DNA of 64,000 bases from SpSt-539 sp964549445 (GCA_964549445.1 CAZJVS010000005.1:62001-126000); one strand, 5' to 3'; shown: positions 54,278 to 63,758, numbered from the stretch's first letter. Made by a program: numbers and translations. Notes: generated from the sequence alone by a model not told the origin.

Positions 54278-55294
54278 ATGCGTTCTTGGGGTCCGATTAA
54301 GGATCGCCTCGCCAGTGCGTCTGCGGCGCGCGCAGTCCTGCTCGCGCTTGCGATCACTGCGCTTCCGTACAACATCGCGCAGGCAAGCAACGCCGGCTTC
54401 GGCGATCTGCTCGTTAGTGCGGGCGGCCTCCAAAATCGCGTCAGTCTCTACGACGGCGGATCGGGCGCCCTCAAGGTCGGAAACTTTGCTTGGGACGGTG
54501 GCCTGATCCTCAACGGCGCCCAAGGCGTGTCTTACGGCCCCAGTGGACAACTCTACGTCGCGAGCTCGAACCTTAACCAAATTGTCCGCTTCAATGGCAT
54601 CACCGGGACGTTCACCGATCTCGTCGTCGCCTCGGGAAGCGGCGGTCTCATGCAGCCCTACGGAATCAACATCCGGAACGGAAACTTGTTCGTGGCCAGC
54701 TACGGTACGAACAGCATCAAGCGGTACGACGCAAACACCGGCGCCTTCCTGGGTGATTTCGTCACAGCAGGAAGCGGCGGCCTCAACAAGCCAACCAGCA
54801 TCAGCTTCGGCCCCGACAACAATCTCTATGTCAGCAGTTCCGGCAACGACCGCGTCTTGAAGTACGACGGTGCCACCGGCGCTTTCATCGGCGTCTTTGT
54901 GACAGCCGGCAGCGGCGGCTTGGACCGTCCGATCGACATGACCTTCGGCCCCGGCAACAATCTCTTCGTCACCAGCTCGCTCACCAACAGCGTACTTCAG
55001 TATGACGGCGCCAACGGCGCTTTCATCAATACGTTTGTCTCGAGCGGCGGCGTCGCCGATCTCCAGAATCCCTGGGGCATTGGCTTCAATAACGGCAACC
55101 TCTACGTTGCCAGCCGCGACACCAGCACCGTCAAGCGATTCGACGCCAACACTGGCACTTTCCTCAACAACTTCGCCCAGCCGCTCGCCCCATCAGCGGG
55201 CTTCATCACCTTCGCCCCGGTGCCCGAGCCCGCGACGCTCGCGCTCATCGCAATCGGCGCAGCCGGCCTCCTCCGCTCGCGTCGCCGCGGCTAG
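54278..55294 (+). CDS. PEP-CTERM protein with NHL/SMP30-type propeller
   Basis: The 338-residue protein has a signal peptide (about 1-38, ending near AQA). Repeated propeller blades follow: GPSGQLYVASSNLNQIVRFN, NGNLFVASYGTNSIKRYD, GPDNNLYVSSSGNDRVLKYD, GPGNNLFVTSSLTNSVLQYD. The C-terminal sorting tag is VPEPATLALIAIGAAGLLRS followed by basic residues. The blades have the YDxxTGAF linker typical of planctomycete PEP-CTERM propellers. It is exported and probably cell-surface bound. The ATG at 54278 has GGAAGGGA; the longer frame from 54191 runs through the promoter and is rejected. Confidence 0.87.
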   Translation: MRSWGPIKDRLASASAARAVLLALAITALPYNIAQASNAGFGDLLVSAGGLQNRVSLYDGGSGALKVGNFAWDGGLILNGAQGVSYGPSGQLYVASSNLNQIVRFNGITGTFTDLVVASGSGGLMQPYGINIRNGNLFVASYGTNSIKRYDANTGAFLGDFVTAGSGGLNKPTSISFGPDNNLYVSSSGNDRVLKYDGATGAFIGVFVTAGSGGLDRPIDMTFGPGNNLFVTSSLTNSVLQYDGANGAFINTFVSSGGVADLQNPWGIGFNNGNLYVASRDTSTVKRFDANTGTFLNNFAQPLAPSAGFITFAPVPEPATLALIAIGAAGLLRSRRRG

Positions 55295-55343
55295 GTCCCC
55301 GCGTATAGCTCATTGTCGTTTTTCGAGGAAGCTCGTTCGCGCG

Positions 55344-56471
55344 CTACGAGAACCGCGTCGGCGAGAACATGCCAATCTCGTGCCGCGTCGTACCAGCAGT
55401 CGCCAGATCCGCGACGATTTCTCCCACCACGCTCGCAAACTTGAAACCATGCCCCGAGAACGCGCCCGCGATGATCACGCGCGGCGACGCCGGCGACGCC
55501 CCAATAATGAAATTCTCGTCCGGTGTGTTCGTGTAGAGACAGACCAGTCCGTCCTGCGACGGACCGTCCAGCGGCGCGAGGTGTGTGCGAACGAACGCCC
55601 GGACATCGTCCTTGTCCGCACGGCTCACCGTACGATCGACCGTATCCGGTGTCACGATCGCGCCGCCGTGGTGTCGGCAGATCTTCACGCCCCGCCCATC
55701 AAAGGCCGGAATCCCGTAGTACGATCGATCGTTCGAGAAGTAGATAAAAACCGGCATTCGGCCCGCTTCGAAGATCGCCGGCTCACGCGCCGCAAACCAA
55801 AGCTGAACCTGTCGCTCGACCTTTAGCGGCAGCCCGATCGGCAATACGTTTCCCAGCCACGCCCCAGCCGTAACGATCAGTCGTTCCGCCTTCAGAGAGC
55901 CATCGGCCGTGGTCACGCGGACTTCTTTCTCGGTCCACTCGACGGCACTGACTCGCTGGCCCGTCCGAATCTCGGCCCCGTGGCGCCGCGCTGCCGCCAC
56001 GTGCGCCAAAACGCACTGTTCCGGCCGCAGGAACCCCGCATCCATCTCGTGAATGCCCACCACGTTTCCGACCGGTCGCAACGCCGGAAACCGCCGTCGG
56101 ATTTCCGCCGCGTCGAGGATCGCATGTGCCAGATTGTGCAGCCGTACGCTCTCGCGAACGCCCTCGATGCAGGGATGGTCCGGCGGGCCGATGTTGATCC
56201 CGCCCGTCAGATGCAGCAGAGTCCCACCCGCCTCCGCCTCCAGCTCACGCCACAGCTCGAAAGCCCGGTGCAACAGCGGAACGTATCTCGGATCTTCGAA
56301 GTACGCCTTCCGAATGACGCGGCTATGCCCGTGCGAACTGCCCATTTCGTGCGGAATATCGAACTGCTCAAGCCCCAGCACTCGCTTCTTTCGGCGAGCC
56401 AGATGGTAGCACGCGGCGCTGCCCATCCCCCCCACACCCAGAACGATGCAGTCGTAATTCGCGCTGGCCAC
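55344..56471 (-). CDS. solA: Sarcosine oxidase/N-methyltryptophan oxidase family flavoprotein
   Basis: The 375-residue protein binds FAD through VLGVGGMGSAACYHLARR (10-27) and has GSSHGHSRVIRKAYFED (44-60), typical of monomeric sarcosine oxidase and MTOX. The covalent flavin cysteine is present in LVCLYTNTPDENF (C311), and HGFKFA (341-346) completes the site. The family oxidises N-methyl amino acids, releasing formaldehyde and hydrogen peroxide. Substrate uncertain. It is divergent from the lipoprotein gene at 56517. Confidence 0.92.
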   Translation of the reverse strand: MASANYDCIVLGVGGMGSAACYHLARRKKRVLGLEQFDIPHEMGSSHGHSRVIRKAYFEDPRYVPLLHRAFELWRELEAEAGGTLLHLTGGINIGPPDHPCIEGVRESVRLHNLAHAILDAAEIRRRFPALRPVGNVVGIHEMDAGFLRPEQCVLAHVAAARRHGAEIRTGQRVSAVEWTEKEVRVTTADGSLKAERLIVTAGAWLGNVLPIGLPLKVERQVQLWFAAREPAIFEAGRMPVFIYFSNDRSYYGIPAFDGRGVKICRHHGGAIVTPDTVDRTVSRADKDDVRAFVRTHLAPLDGPSQDGLVCLYTNTPDENFIIGASPASPRVIIAGAFSGHGFKFASVVGEIVADLATAGTTRHEIGMFSPTRFS

Positions 56472-56516
56472 GTTATGATTCTCACCGCAATGGAGAAAAT
56501 TGGCGAGGCGTTCATC

Positions 56517-57266
56517 ATGAATCTGCGACGAATCGGTATCGGGCTCATTCTTGTTCTGGCGACGGGCTGCAAGGAGGATGACACCAAGAAAATTCCCTTC
56601 CCCGACGGCAAACCCGCGAAGCCGGCCGCTGAAACAGTCGAATCATCGCCGCCGCCAGCGCTGCCGCCAAACCACCCGCCGATCGATAAGCCGCCGCCCA
56701 CGCCGTCCGAGCAGGCTGTACCAGCGGCACTGAAACCCTCGTCAACCGCCGGTATGTCAACGGCGTCCTTCAAGGGCTATGCCATGGACGTGCCCTCAAC
56801 TTGGAAACTGCAACCCGCCGCAAACCCGATGCGCGTGGCCGAGTTCGAATTGCCTACGACCGGGGGCGATAGCGAGGCCCCGACGCTGATCGTCTTCTTC
56901 TTCGGTGTCGGCGGTGGCGGCGGAGTCGACGCCAACATTGACCGCTGGCGCGGCCAGTTCGACGACGGCGGCAAGATCAACCCCGGAACCACCGAAACAC
57001 TGAGCGCCGGATCAACGAAAATCACCCTGCTGGACAAGAGCGGCACCTTCAAGCTCCAGCCGCGCATGATGTCGCCCGAGTTCACTCCGAAACCCGGCTG
57101 GCGAATGCTCGCCGCAGTTGCCGAAATCCAGGGCGGTCCGCTCTTTTTCAGAGCCACGGGCCCGGAAGCCAGCGTCGCCGCACAGAAGGATGCACTGACC
57201 ACGGCGCTGAAATCGCTCCGCAGCGGCGAGCCGAGTCAGTCTCCCCAACCGAAAAGCGCAAACTAG
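56517..57266 (+). CDS. Lipoprotein of unknown function
   Basis: The 249-residue protein has a lipoprotein signal (NLRRIGIGLILVLATGC; cysteine 18), a proline-rich linker (about 45-85), and a soluble domain (about 90-240) beginning SFKGYAMDVPSTWKLQPA. The domain resembles the single-domain MOG1/PsbP-like or DcrB-like lipoproteins of Gram-negative bacteria. It is probably anchored to the inner or outer membrane. The ATG at 56517 has GAGG 8 bp upstream; the open frame extends far upstream without significance. Function unknown. Confidence 0.78.
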   Translation: MNLRRIGIGLILVLATGCKEDDTKKIPFPDGKPAKPAAETVESSPPPALPPNHPPIDKPPPTPSEQAVPAALKPSSTAGMSTASFKGYAMDVPSTWKLQPAANPMRVAEFELPTTGGDSEAPTLIVFFFGVGGGGGVDANIDRWRGQFDDGGKINPGTTETLSAGSTKITLLDKSGTFKLQPRMMSPEFTPKPGWRMLAAVAEIQGGPLFFRATGPEASVAAQKDALTTALKSLRSGEPSQSPQPKSAN

Positions 57267-57295
57267 GGTGGCCGGGCACGCGGTCACGCCCGCGG

Positions 57296-57324
57296 TTGTC
57301 AGGTCCTTCGATCGCCCCTAAAAT
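57296..57324 (+). promoter_or_regulatory. Promoter of the kdsC operon
   Basis: TTGTCA, 17 bp and TAAAAT lie about 60 bp before the kdsC GTG. Both hexamers match 5 of 6 consensus bases. Confidence 0.75.
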
Positions 57325-57389
57325 ACTCCTTCCGCGTCAGCGTTCGGGTGGAGCGCCCGGTTTTCTGCCCCGCACTTTGACGAGTCTGC

Positions 57390-57893
57390 GTGTCGCCGAT
57401 CTCGCTGCTGATACTCGACGTCGACGGCGTCTTGACCGACGGGTCGCTGCCGTTTGACCGCGACGGCAACAACGTAAAGGCGTTCTTTGTCCGCGACGGC
57501 AGCGCCCTGAAAATGTGGCGCAATGTGGGCGGCAGAGTCGCATTGTTGACGGGCCGCGAGTCACCGGCCGTGGCGACTCGCGCACGCGAACTGGGGATCG
57601 AAGCCGTTGTTCAGAGTGCCGCCGACAAACTCGCCGGCTACGAGTCGCTGAAGGAGCGTTTCAACGTCGACGACGCCGAGATTTGCTACGTCGGTGACGA
57701 CTGGCCAGACCTGGCTCCGATGAGCCTTTGCGGCTTGCCCGTTGCCGTCGCCGATGCGACGCCGACCGTCAAGCGTGCGGCGAAGCTGGTTACGAACCAC
57801 CCGGCCGGGCGCGGCGCCGTTGCCGAGGTTGTCGAGCGGCTGCTTCGATCGACGGGCCGCTGGGATGGAATGTTGTCGAAAGTCGGCGCCTGA
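57390..57893 (+). CDS. kdsC: 3-deoxy-D-manno-octulosonate 8-phosphate phosphatase-like HAD enzyme
   Basis: The 167-residue protein is a HAD IIIC phosphatase with LLILDVDGVLTDG (nucleophile D10, general acid D12), LLTGRESPA (52-60) and the metal loop GDDWPDL (102-108). This pattern, with no cap domain, matches KdsC, which frees KDO from KDO-8-phosphate in LPS synthesis. The following gene is an OstA/LptC-like protein, as in the kdsC-lptC-lptA order known from enterobacteria, which supports KdsC over other HAD enzymes. GTG start, weak ribosome site. Confidence 0.88.
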   Translation: MSPISLLILDVDGVLTDGSLPFDRDGNNVKAFFVRDGSALKMWRNVGGRVALLTGRESPAVATRARELGIEAVVQSAADKLAGYESLKERFNVDDAEICYVGDDWPDLAPMSLCGLPVAVADATPTVKRAAKLVTNHPAGRGAVAEVVERLLRSTGRWDGMLSKVGA

Positions 57894-57932
57894 AGCCACG
57901 CAGCCAACGAAAGCGGCACGGAGAGCCGTTCG

Positions 57933-60900
57933 ATGAAGAAGCGAGTCATTCTGGCCTCGGTCGCCGCCGCGTTGTCGGTGGTTGCCTTTGTTCTGATATT
58001 CGGCAGTGGCAGCACCAATTCCGCGCCCGAACCGACCGCCGATGCCGGCCGCCCCTTTATCACGCGCTCGACAACCCAACCCGAAAAGGTCATCGAAGGC
58101 GGAGACCTTCGCCTCTCGCCCGGCGATAAGACCTTTGTTCGCATCTACGACAGCACGACAAGCGAGCAGAAGTACGTTTTCCGAGCCGAACGTTGGGAGC
58201 CCGTCACCGACGTCGAGTTTCATCTCACGCGGCCGGAATTCCGTGTCTACATGCCCGACGGGCAGGTGACTTACGTCCGCTCAGACGACGGCCAGGTCAT
58301 CATCGCGCCGTCCGGCCGCAACCAGATCGACCCCAAGCGCGGCTGGCTTCGAGGCAACTTGCGCATCACCATCGACCGCACCACCAAGAAATGGCGGGCC
58401 GAGCATCCCGACGAGGCCGAACTCGAGCAGCACCCCGAGCAGACCATAAACATCTTCCTCGACGAGGTCTCCTTCGACCTCGACCGCTCGCGGCTGGAAT
58501 CAACCAGTGACCTGCGGGTGCAGAGTGTCGAGGCGGATATCGAGGGCAAAGGCCTCGAGTTGGCCTGGAATCAGGTCGACAACCGCGTCGAGTTTCTCAC
58601 TATCAAGCAAGGCAAGCAGATGGAACTTCGCCGCGGCGGCGGCATGATCGACTTTGCAATGCCCGGCACCCAGCGCTCGCAGCGCGATTCAAAGAAACGG
58701 CAGGAGCAGAAGCCCCAGGCGCCTCCGCCGCCTCCAAAGCTCTCGACCGACGACGCTCTCGCTGCGTCGGTCACGCCTGTAAACGCCGATCCTTCGGCCG
58801 CCGACGCCGCCGCATGGCTTCGCGACGTCGCCGCTGGCCGCACAATTACCACTCAGCCCGTAGACCCCAACACAAAGAGTCTCGCCTCGCTGGCAGACGA
58901 AATGATGGGCGAGGCCCGCAAGGCCACCGATCGCGGACCTGGCGTCCCAATTGCCAAGGCCGAGCCGACCACCGCCCCGGTTGGCACGAAGCGGCGAAAA
59001 ATTGACACCTACAGCGCGGTTTTCACCGGTGACGTGATCGTCGAGCAACGTCAGGGGCTGCGCCGCCCGGGTCGCATCACCTGCGAAAAGCTCGAAGTCG
59101 TCTTCGACTTCGGCCAGCGGCTCAAGAAGGCGTCGATGCAGACTTCCCCAAAGAAAGACCGCCCGGCAGCCACCCGTCCCGCGGAACAACCCGACGATGC
59201 ACCGCTCGACGCCGACGATCTGACGCGCCTGGTGCTCATGTGGAATGGTCCGCTTGAACTTCGCCCCTTGAGCATTCCGGCCGATCAGCAAACCGGCGAG
59301 CGCTTTGACTGCATCGCCACGGGCCGCGAAGTCGTCGTCGATGACGGCCGCGGCAGCGCCATCTGCAAGCAGTTGGTCTATCGCAACGAGCGCCAGCAGG
59401 TATGGCTCTCGGGAACCGACGCTGCGCCGGTCGTTCTTGCAAGCACCGACGATCAGCCCGATGGAGAGACCGACGGACCGCCGCGTCCGGCAATGGCAAA
59501 GGGCAAGCTGACCGGCCGCGAAGTCTTCTTCGACCGCCAACGCGGCATCGCGCGAGTCGAGGGGCCGGGCGAGATGAACCAGGCAAAGCGACCACCGTCG
59601 ACGACACAGGCCGCACTGGCGCTGGCCGGAATGGACAACGGTGGACTGATCCGCTGGAAACGCGGCATGGAAATCGAACTCAAGCAGGTTCAGGAGCAGC
59701 GTCCTGATCCCGCGACGGGTGAAATCCAAACCGTTTCCCGCGATTACATCAGCCGCGCATGGATTCACGGCAAGGCCCGCGTCGAGCGCGGCAACGAGCG
59801 CATTCGTGGCGAGGAGATCGAAGCATCCTTCTCGCCTCCGGCCCGCGCCGGCTCGTCGATGGGACCGATGTCTCGGCTCCACGCGGACGGCAACGTCCGG
59901 TTGGAGCGCAAGCCCGACCTCATCATCGCCAAGAAGCTCGACGTCGACTTCGAGCGGACGCCCGACGGCCGCGATAGCACGCCGAAGACTGCGGTCGCCG
60001 AGGGGAACGTCGTCGCAATCCAGGACAAACGCCGTATCAGCGCCGACCGTGTCGCCGCCAGCATGGCCCGCATCCAGGAACCGACCCCAACGTCACAGCC
60101 CGGCGCTCGCCCCCGTGTCCAACTCGCCATGACCGAGCTGCACGCGAACGGCGACGTCCGCGCCGCAGACCCCGATCAGCGCTTCCGCGTTCGCTCAGAG
60201 GAACTTCACGTCCGCATCCCCGACGGCCGCAAGCTGCAGGCCGCCACCATCGTCGGCCGCAGCGCCGACCGCTTTGCCTTCGTCGCCTATGGCGATTACC
60301 AGCTCGCTGGCCAGCGAATCGAAACCGACATGTCCCGCCAGACCGCCGACATCAACGGTCCAGGCCGCGCCTACTTCGTCAGCGACCGCGACTTCGGCGG
60401 CGGCGAGTTGAAGAAAGCAGAGAAGACGAAAATTGATTGGGATCGCTTCATGCACGTCCGCGGAGCCGAGAACGTCGCCATCTTCGAGGGCAATGTCCGC
60501 TCGACAACGCCGACCCACGCGCTCAAGTGCGAGAAGTTGACTGTCCTGATGGCCGAAGTGGCCACCCCCATGCGAACGGAATCAACCGCCCCGATCCCGC
60601 CGGCTGAGCGTTTCCGTCGCAAGCCCCATCCGGTCTGGGGCTACTACGACGCTCTGGCTCTCGTCAGCGTCGACCTTGGTCAACAGGCCTACGCCAGCTT
60701 GAGAAAACAATTTGCCCCACTTGAACCCCCCAAATCCCCGAAACCGACCGCCAACGCTCCCACAGCCGTTTTCGCCAGTGCCCCCGGACGCACGAAGCAG
60801 CCGGTCCGTGTCATTGCCTCCGGCAACGCCGTCGCCCTTCGAACCGTCCGAAATGCCCGACATAACCGCCTGCTCTCCCGCGTGCAGATCGCCGGCAACG

Positions 60901-61565
60901 AGATCGCGGTCGACCTCCGCCGCCAGAGCATGAACGTTCCCGGAAAGGGCAACCTGCTGATCGAAGACTACGAGATGAAATCCGCCCGCGGCGGGCGACC
61001 GGCCGACCGCCCCTCGCTCTTCAGCAGCAGCGACGGCCCCAGCCAGACCGTCTTCTTCTGGGACAATGGCATGAGCTACTTTGGCGACCAGGCCCTCGTA
61101 ACCTTCGATCGCCAGGTCTTCATGCGACATCTCAGTGGACAACACATCGTGAAGAAGGAGGAGTTGGCAGCGTCGATGAAAGTCGATCCCAAGTCCTTAC
61201 GGCTCCCCGCCGGACGGAAGGCGGAGCTGACGTGCGACAATCTCCTCGTCCAGTTCCTTCGCACCAGCGCCCAGCAGGCGGAATCGTTGGACGTCCGCGG
61301 CGCCGACCTGCGCCAACTCGTTGCCGGTGGCTCCGTTCATTTGCAGGAAGGCACGAAGTCGCTCATGGGCGAACGCCTGACCTATTCGCGCGAAACCAAC
61401 CGCATCACCGTTGAGGGCACGCGCGACTTCGAAGCCCGCATTTTCGACCAGGACGAAGCAACCCAGAAATTCAACATGTGGAAGGGTCCCTTGCTCATCT
61501 GGGATCGCAACGGCGATCGTATTGAGGCCCGCAACTCGCAATTCACTTCACGGACGGGAGGCTGA
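57933..61565 (+). CDS. Giant OstA/LptC-LptA-like envelope protein
   Basis: The 1210-residue protein starts with an N-terminal anchor (KKRVILASVAAALSVVAFVL) and then shows repeated OstA-type strands. Units end in a G(N/D)V motif and are followed by a strand with A..L.V: TYSAVFTGDVIVEQRQG...ITCEKLEVVFD (about 350-385), LHADGNVRLERKPDLIIAKK (about 645-665), AVAEGNVVAIQDKRRISADR, ELHANGDVRAADP...RSEELHVRI, AIFEGNVRSTTP...LKCEKLTVLM, and VIASGNAVALRTV. LptC and LptA carry one such jelly-roll each. Lying directly after kdsC, it fits a fused or expanded LPS bridge component, but this role is inferred. GGAGAG precedes the ATG. Confidence 0.72.
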   Translation: MKKRVILASVAAALSVVAFVLIFGSGSTNSAPEPTADAGRPFITRSTTQPEKVIEGGDLRLSPGDKTFVRIYDSTTSEQKYVFRAERWEPVTDVEFHLTRPEFRVYMPDGQVTYVRSDDGQVIIAPSGRNQIDPKRGWLRGNLRITIDRTTKKWRAEHPDEAELEQHPEQTINIFLDEVSFDLDRSRLESTSDLRVQSVEADIEGKGLELAWNQVDNRVEFLTIKQGKQMELRRGGGMIDFAMPGTQRSQRDSKKRQEQKPQAPPPPPKLSTDDALAASVTPVNADPSAADAAAWLRDVAAGRTITTQPVDPNTKSLASLADEMMGEARKATDRGPGVPIAKAEPTTAPVGTKRRKIDTYSAVFTGDVIVEQRQGLRRPGRITCEKLEVVFDFGQRLKKASMQTSPKKDRPAATRPAEQPDDAPLDADDLTRLVLMWNGPLELRPLSIPADQQTGERFDCIATGREVVVDDGRGSAICKQLVYRNERQQVWLSGTDAAPVVLASTDDQPDGETDGPPRPAMAKGKLTGREVFFDRQRGIARVEGPGEMNQAKRPPSTTQAALALAGMDNGGLIRWKRGMEIELKQVQEQRPDPATGEIQTVSRDYISRAWIHGKARVERGNERIRGEEIEASFSPPARAGSSMGPMSRLHADGNVRLERKPDLIIAKKLDVDFERTPDGRDSTPKTAVAEGNVVAIQDKRRISADRVAASMARIQEPTPTSQPGARPRVQLAMTELHANGDVRAADPDQRFRVRSEELHVRIPDGRKLQAATIVGRSADRFAFVAYGDYQLAGQRIETDMSRQTADINGPGRAYFVSDRDFGGGELKKAEKTKIDWDRFMHVRGAENVAIFEGNVRSTTPTHALKCEKLTVLMAEVATPMRTESTAPIPPAERFRRKPHPVWGYYDALALVSVDLGQQAYASLRKQFAPLEPPKSPKPTANAPTAVFASAPGRTKQPVRVIASGNAVALRTVRNARHNRLLSRVQIAGNEIAVDLRRQSMNVPGKGNLLIEDYEMKSARGGRPADRPSLFSSSDGPSQTVFFWDNGMSYFGDQALVTFDRQVFMRHLSGQHIVKKEELAASMKVDPKSLRLPAGRKAELTCDNLLVQFLRTSAQQAESLDVRGADLRQLVAGGSVHLQEGTKSLMGERLTYSRETNRITVEGTRDFEARIFDQDEATQKFNMWKGPLLIWDRNGDRIEARNSQFTSRTGG

Positions 61566-61597
61566 TCCGCACGGCCAGCCCTGCCGGCGGATTCTGC

Positions 61598-61603
61598 TAC
61601 AAT
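61598..61603 (+). promoter_or_regulatory. -10 element suggesting leaderless lepA transcript
   Basis: TACAAT ends 7 bases before the lepA ATG, so the expected start site falls at or next to the A of ATG. There is no Shine-Dalgarno in the gap and no strong -35. Confidence 0.4.
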
Positions 61604-61610
61604 CGCACCG

Positions 61611-63434
61611 ATGGATATTTCGCGTATTCGCAATTTTTCGATCATCGCGCACATCGATCACGGCAAGAGCACGTTGGCCGATCGACTGCTCGAAGTCTGC
61701 GGTGCGGTCGAAAAACGCGAGATGCGCGAGCAATATCTCGACGACATGGATCTCGAGCGCGAGATGGGCATTACCATCAAGGCCAACCGCGCCATGCTCC
61801 GCTACGACTACAAGCCGAAGCCGGGCGTCAAGGGTCCGCCCGCCGGCGAGTACATGCTTAACTTGATCGACACCCCCGGCCACGTCGATTTTCACTACGA
61901 GGTCAGCCGTGCCCTTGCGGCGTGCGAAGGCGTACTCCTGCTCGTTGATGCCTCCCAGGGCATCGAGGCCCAGACCCTCGCCAACGCCTACAAGGCCATC
62001 GAGGCAAACCTCGCCATCATCCCCGTCGTCAACAAGATCGACCTTCCGGCTGCCCGCCCGCACGACATCGCCGTCGAACTTGAGAATACCCTCGCCCTGC
62101 CGGCCGAAGAGGCAGTCCTCGTCTCTGCCAAGTCGGGCCTTGGAATCTCCGAGCTGCTCGACGCAATCGTCGAACGGCTTCCGCCGCCCAAAGGTGATCC
62201 CGAAAAGCCACTCAAAGCCCTGATTTACGACGCCAAGGTCGATCCTCATCGCGGCGTAATTTGTCATATCCGCGTGTTCAACGGCGTCATCAGCCGCAAT
62301 GACAAGGTCCTCCTCATGGGCGTCGGCCGCGAGTATCACGCAACCGACGTCGGCAAGTTCCTCCCCAAGATCACGAGCATGGAGTCGCTCTCTGCCGGCG
62401 AGGTTGGCTACATGTTTGCCGGCATCAAAACCATCCACGACGTCAACATCGGTGACACGGTTACCCGCGCCGACAAGTCGTGCGACGCCGCGCTTCCCGG
62501 CTATCGCCCCCCACAGCAGATGGTGTTCTGCGACTTCTTCCCCGGCCCCGGCACCACCAGCATCCAGCTCCGCGAGGCCCTCGAAAAACTCTGGCTGAAC
62601 GATAGCAGCTTCGGCTTCGAACCCACCAGCAGCGCCGCCCTCGGCACGGGCTTTCGCTGCGGCTTCCTCGGCCTTCTCCACATGAAGATTATCCAGGAAC
62701 GGTTGGAGCGCGAGAGCGATATCGACCTCGTCCAAACCGCCCCAACCGTCCCCTACGAGATCCTGCTCCCCAACGAGAAAGTCATCAAGATCGATTCGCC
62801 GGCCGACATGCCTTCGCCCGACAAGTTTCTCGAAATCCGCGAGCCGCTCATTCGCGCCGAAATTGTCGTTCCCGCCCGAAGCATCGGCGCGCTGATGCAG
62901 CTTGCCGATGAACGCCGCGGAACCCACAAGAAGACCGAGTACCTCTCTCCCGAACGCGTCGTCCTCACCTACGAATTCCCGATGGGCGAAGTCATCTATG
63001 ATTTCTACGACCGTCTCAAGAGTCTGACCAGCGGCTATGGCACCATGAACTACGAGCTGACGGGCTACCGAGCCGGCGACCTCGTCAAGCTCGACATCCT
63101 CGTCAACGGAACGCCGGTCGACGCCCTGAGCGTCATCGTCCATCGCGATAAAGCTGAGGTCCGCGGCCGCCGACTCATCACACGCCTCCGCAAGGAGATC
63201 GCCCGCCACCAGTTTGAGATTCCGCTCCAAGCGGCTGTTGGCGCCAAAGTAATCGCCCGCGAAACGATCAAGGCCGTGCGAAAAGACGTGACGGCCAAGT
63301 GCTACGGCGGCGATGTGACGCGAAAGCGAAAGCTGCTGGAGAAGCAAAAGGAAGGCAAGAAGCGCATGAAGCAGGTCGGCAACGTGGCCATCCCGCAGGA
63401 GGCCTTCATGGCCGTCCTCGACCCTGGGGAATAG
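61611..63434 (+). CDS. lepA: Elongation factor 4 (LepA), ribosome GTPase
   Basis: The 607-residue protein is a standard LepA. P-loop HIDHGKST (14-21), the switch-I EREMGIT, DTPGHVDF (87-94) and NKIDLP (141-146) define the GTPase domain; EF-G-like domains II, III and V and the LepA C-terminal domain follow (RGRRLITRLRKEIARHQFEI then KCYGGDVTRKRKLLEKQKEG). It acts on the translating ribosome, remobilising stalled complexes. Weak signals for a ribosome site and a near -10 suggest a leaderless transcript. No signal peptidase gene follows, unlike in E. coli. Confidence 0.97.
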   Translation: MDISRIRNFSIIAHIDHGKSTLADRLLEVCGAVEKREMREQYLDDMDLEREMGITIKANRAMLRYDYKPKPGVKGPPAGEYMLNLIDTPGHVDFHYEVSRALAACEGVLLLVDASQGIEAQTLANAYKAIEANLAIIPVVNKIDLPAARPHDIAVELENTLALPAEEAVLVSAKSGLGISELLDAIVERLPPPKGDPEKPLKALIYDAKVDPHRGVICHIRVFNGVISRNDKVLLMGVGREYHATDVGKFLPKITSMESLSAGEVGYMFAGIKTIHDVNIGDTVTRADKSCDAALPGYRPPQQMVFCDFFPGPGTTSIQLREALEKLWLNDSSFGFEPTSSAALGTGFRCGFLGLLHMKIIQERLERESDIDLVQTAPTVPYEILLPNEKVIKIDSPADMPSPDKFLEIREPLIRAEIVVPARSIGALMQLADERRGTHKKTEYLSPERVVLTYEFPMGEVIYDFYDRLKSLTSGYGTMNYELTGYRAGDLVKLDILVNGTPVDALSVIVHRDKAEVRGRRLITRLRKEIARHQFEIPLQAAVGAKVIARETIKAVRKDVTAKCYGGDVTRKRKLLEKQKEGKKRMKQVGNVAIPQEAFMAVLDPGE

Positions 63435-63468
63435 CCGATTCCGTCACGACGCCGGCTGATCGCCGCCG

Positions 63469-63657
63469 CTAGTTCAACCAGTGCGCCAGCTTCACCCCGG
63501 TCAGCTCCGCAAGACTGCCATACATTCGCACCCCAAGCCCGGGTACGTAAAGTATGGCCGCCGCAACCAGCAGCGCCAGAACGAAAGCGTACTTCACCCC
63601 TGTCGCCCCCGCTTCGTGCCGGAGCCCGCGCGCGCGATGTCGAACGACGATCCCCAC
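63469..63657 (-). CDS. Divergent Flp-like pilin subunit
   Basis: The 62-residue protein starts at GTG 63657 with GGAGGG 8 bp upstream. After a basic N-terminus it reads RHEAGATGVKYAFVLALLVA, which matches the Flp pilin pattern ExGATAxEYxLxLALI, with the conserved glutamate of the G-x4-E-Y core replaced by lysine. One hydrophobic helix and a short tail follow. The longer frame upward to 63762 runs through the terminator at 63697-63732 and is rejected. Assignment to the Flp/Fap family is by pattern; if correct it is a minor or altered pilin of a Tad-type pilus. Confidence 0.6.
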   Translation of the reverse strand: MGIVVRHRARGLRHEAGATGVKYAFVLALLVAAAILYVPGLGVRMYGSLAELTGVKLAHWLN

Positions 63658-63696
63658 GTTTCGTCCCTCCACGTAGCGTGACCCGCCTCCTGACAC

Positions 63697-63732
63697 AAAA
63701 AAAGGCCCGCGACGATTCTCTCGACGCGGGCC
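63697..63732 (-). terminator. Intrinsic terminator after the Flp pilin gene
   Basis: On minus, a 12-bp stem with one mismatch (63704-63715 with 63721-63732) is followed by seven T. It lies between the two pilin genes, so the downstream divergent copy needs its own promoter or read-through. Confidence 0.9.
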
Positions 63733-63758
63733 GCGATTCGCTTGCCGATGCTCGGCCA

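Noticed and set aside
55980..56516. N-terminal extension of the lipoprotein at 56517
   Set aside because: It is antisense to the sarcosine-oxidase-like gene, and a lipobox and ribosome site define the shorter start.
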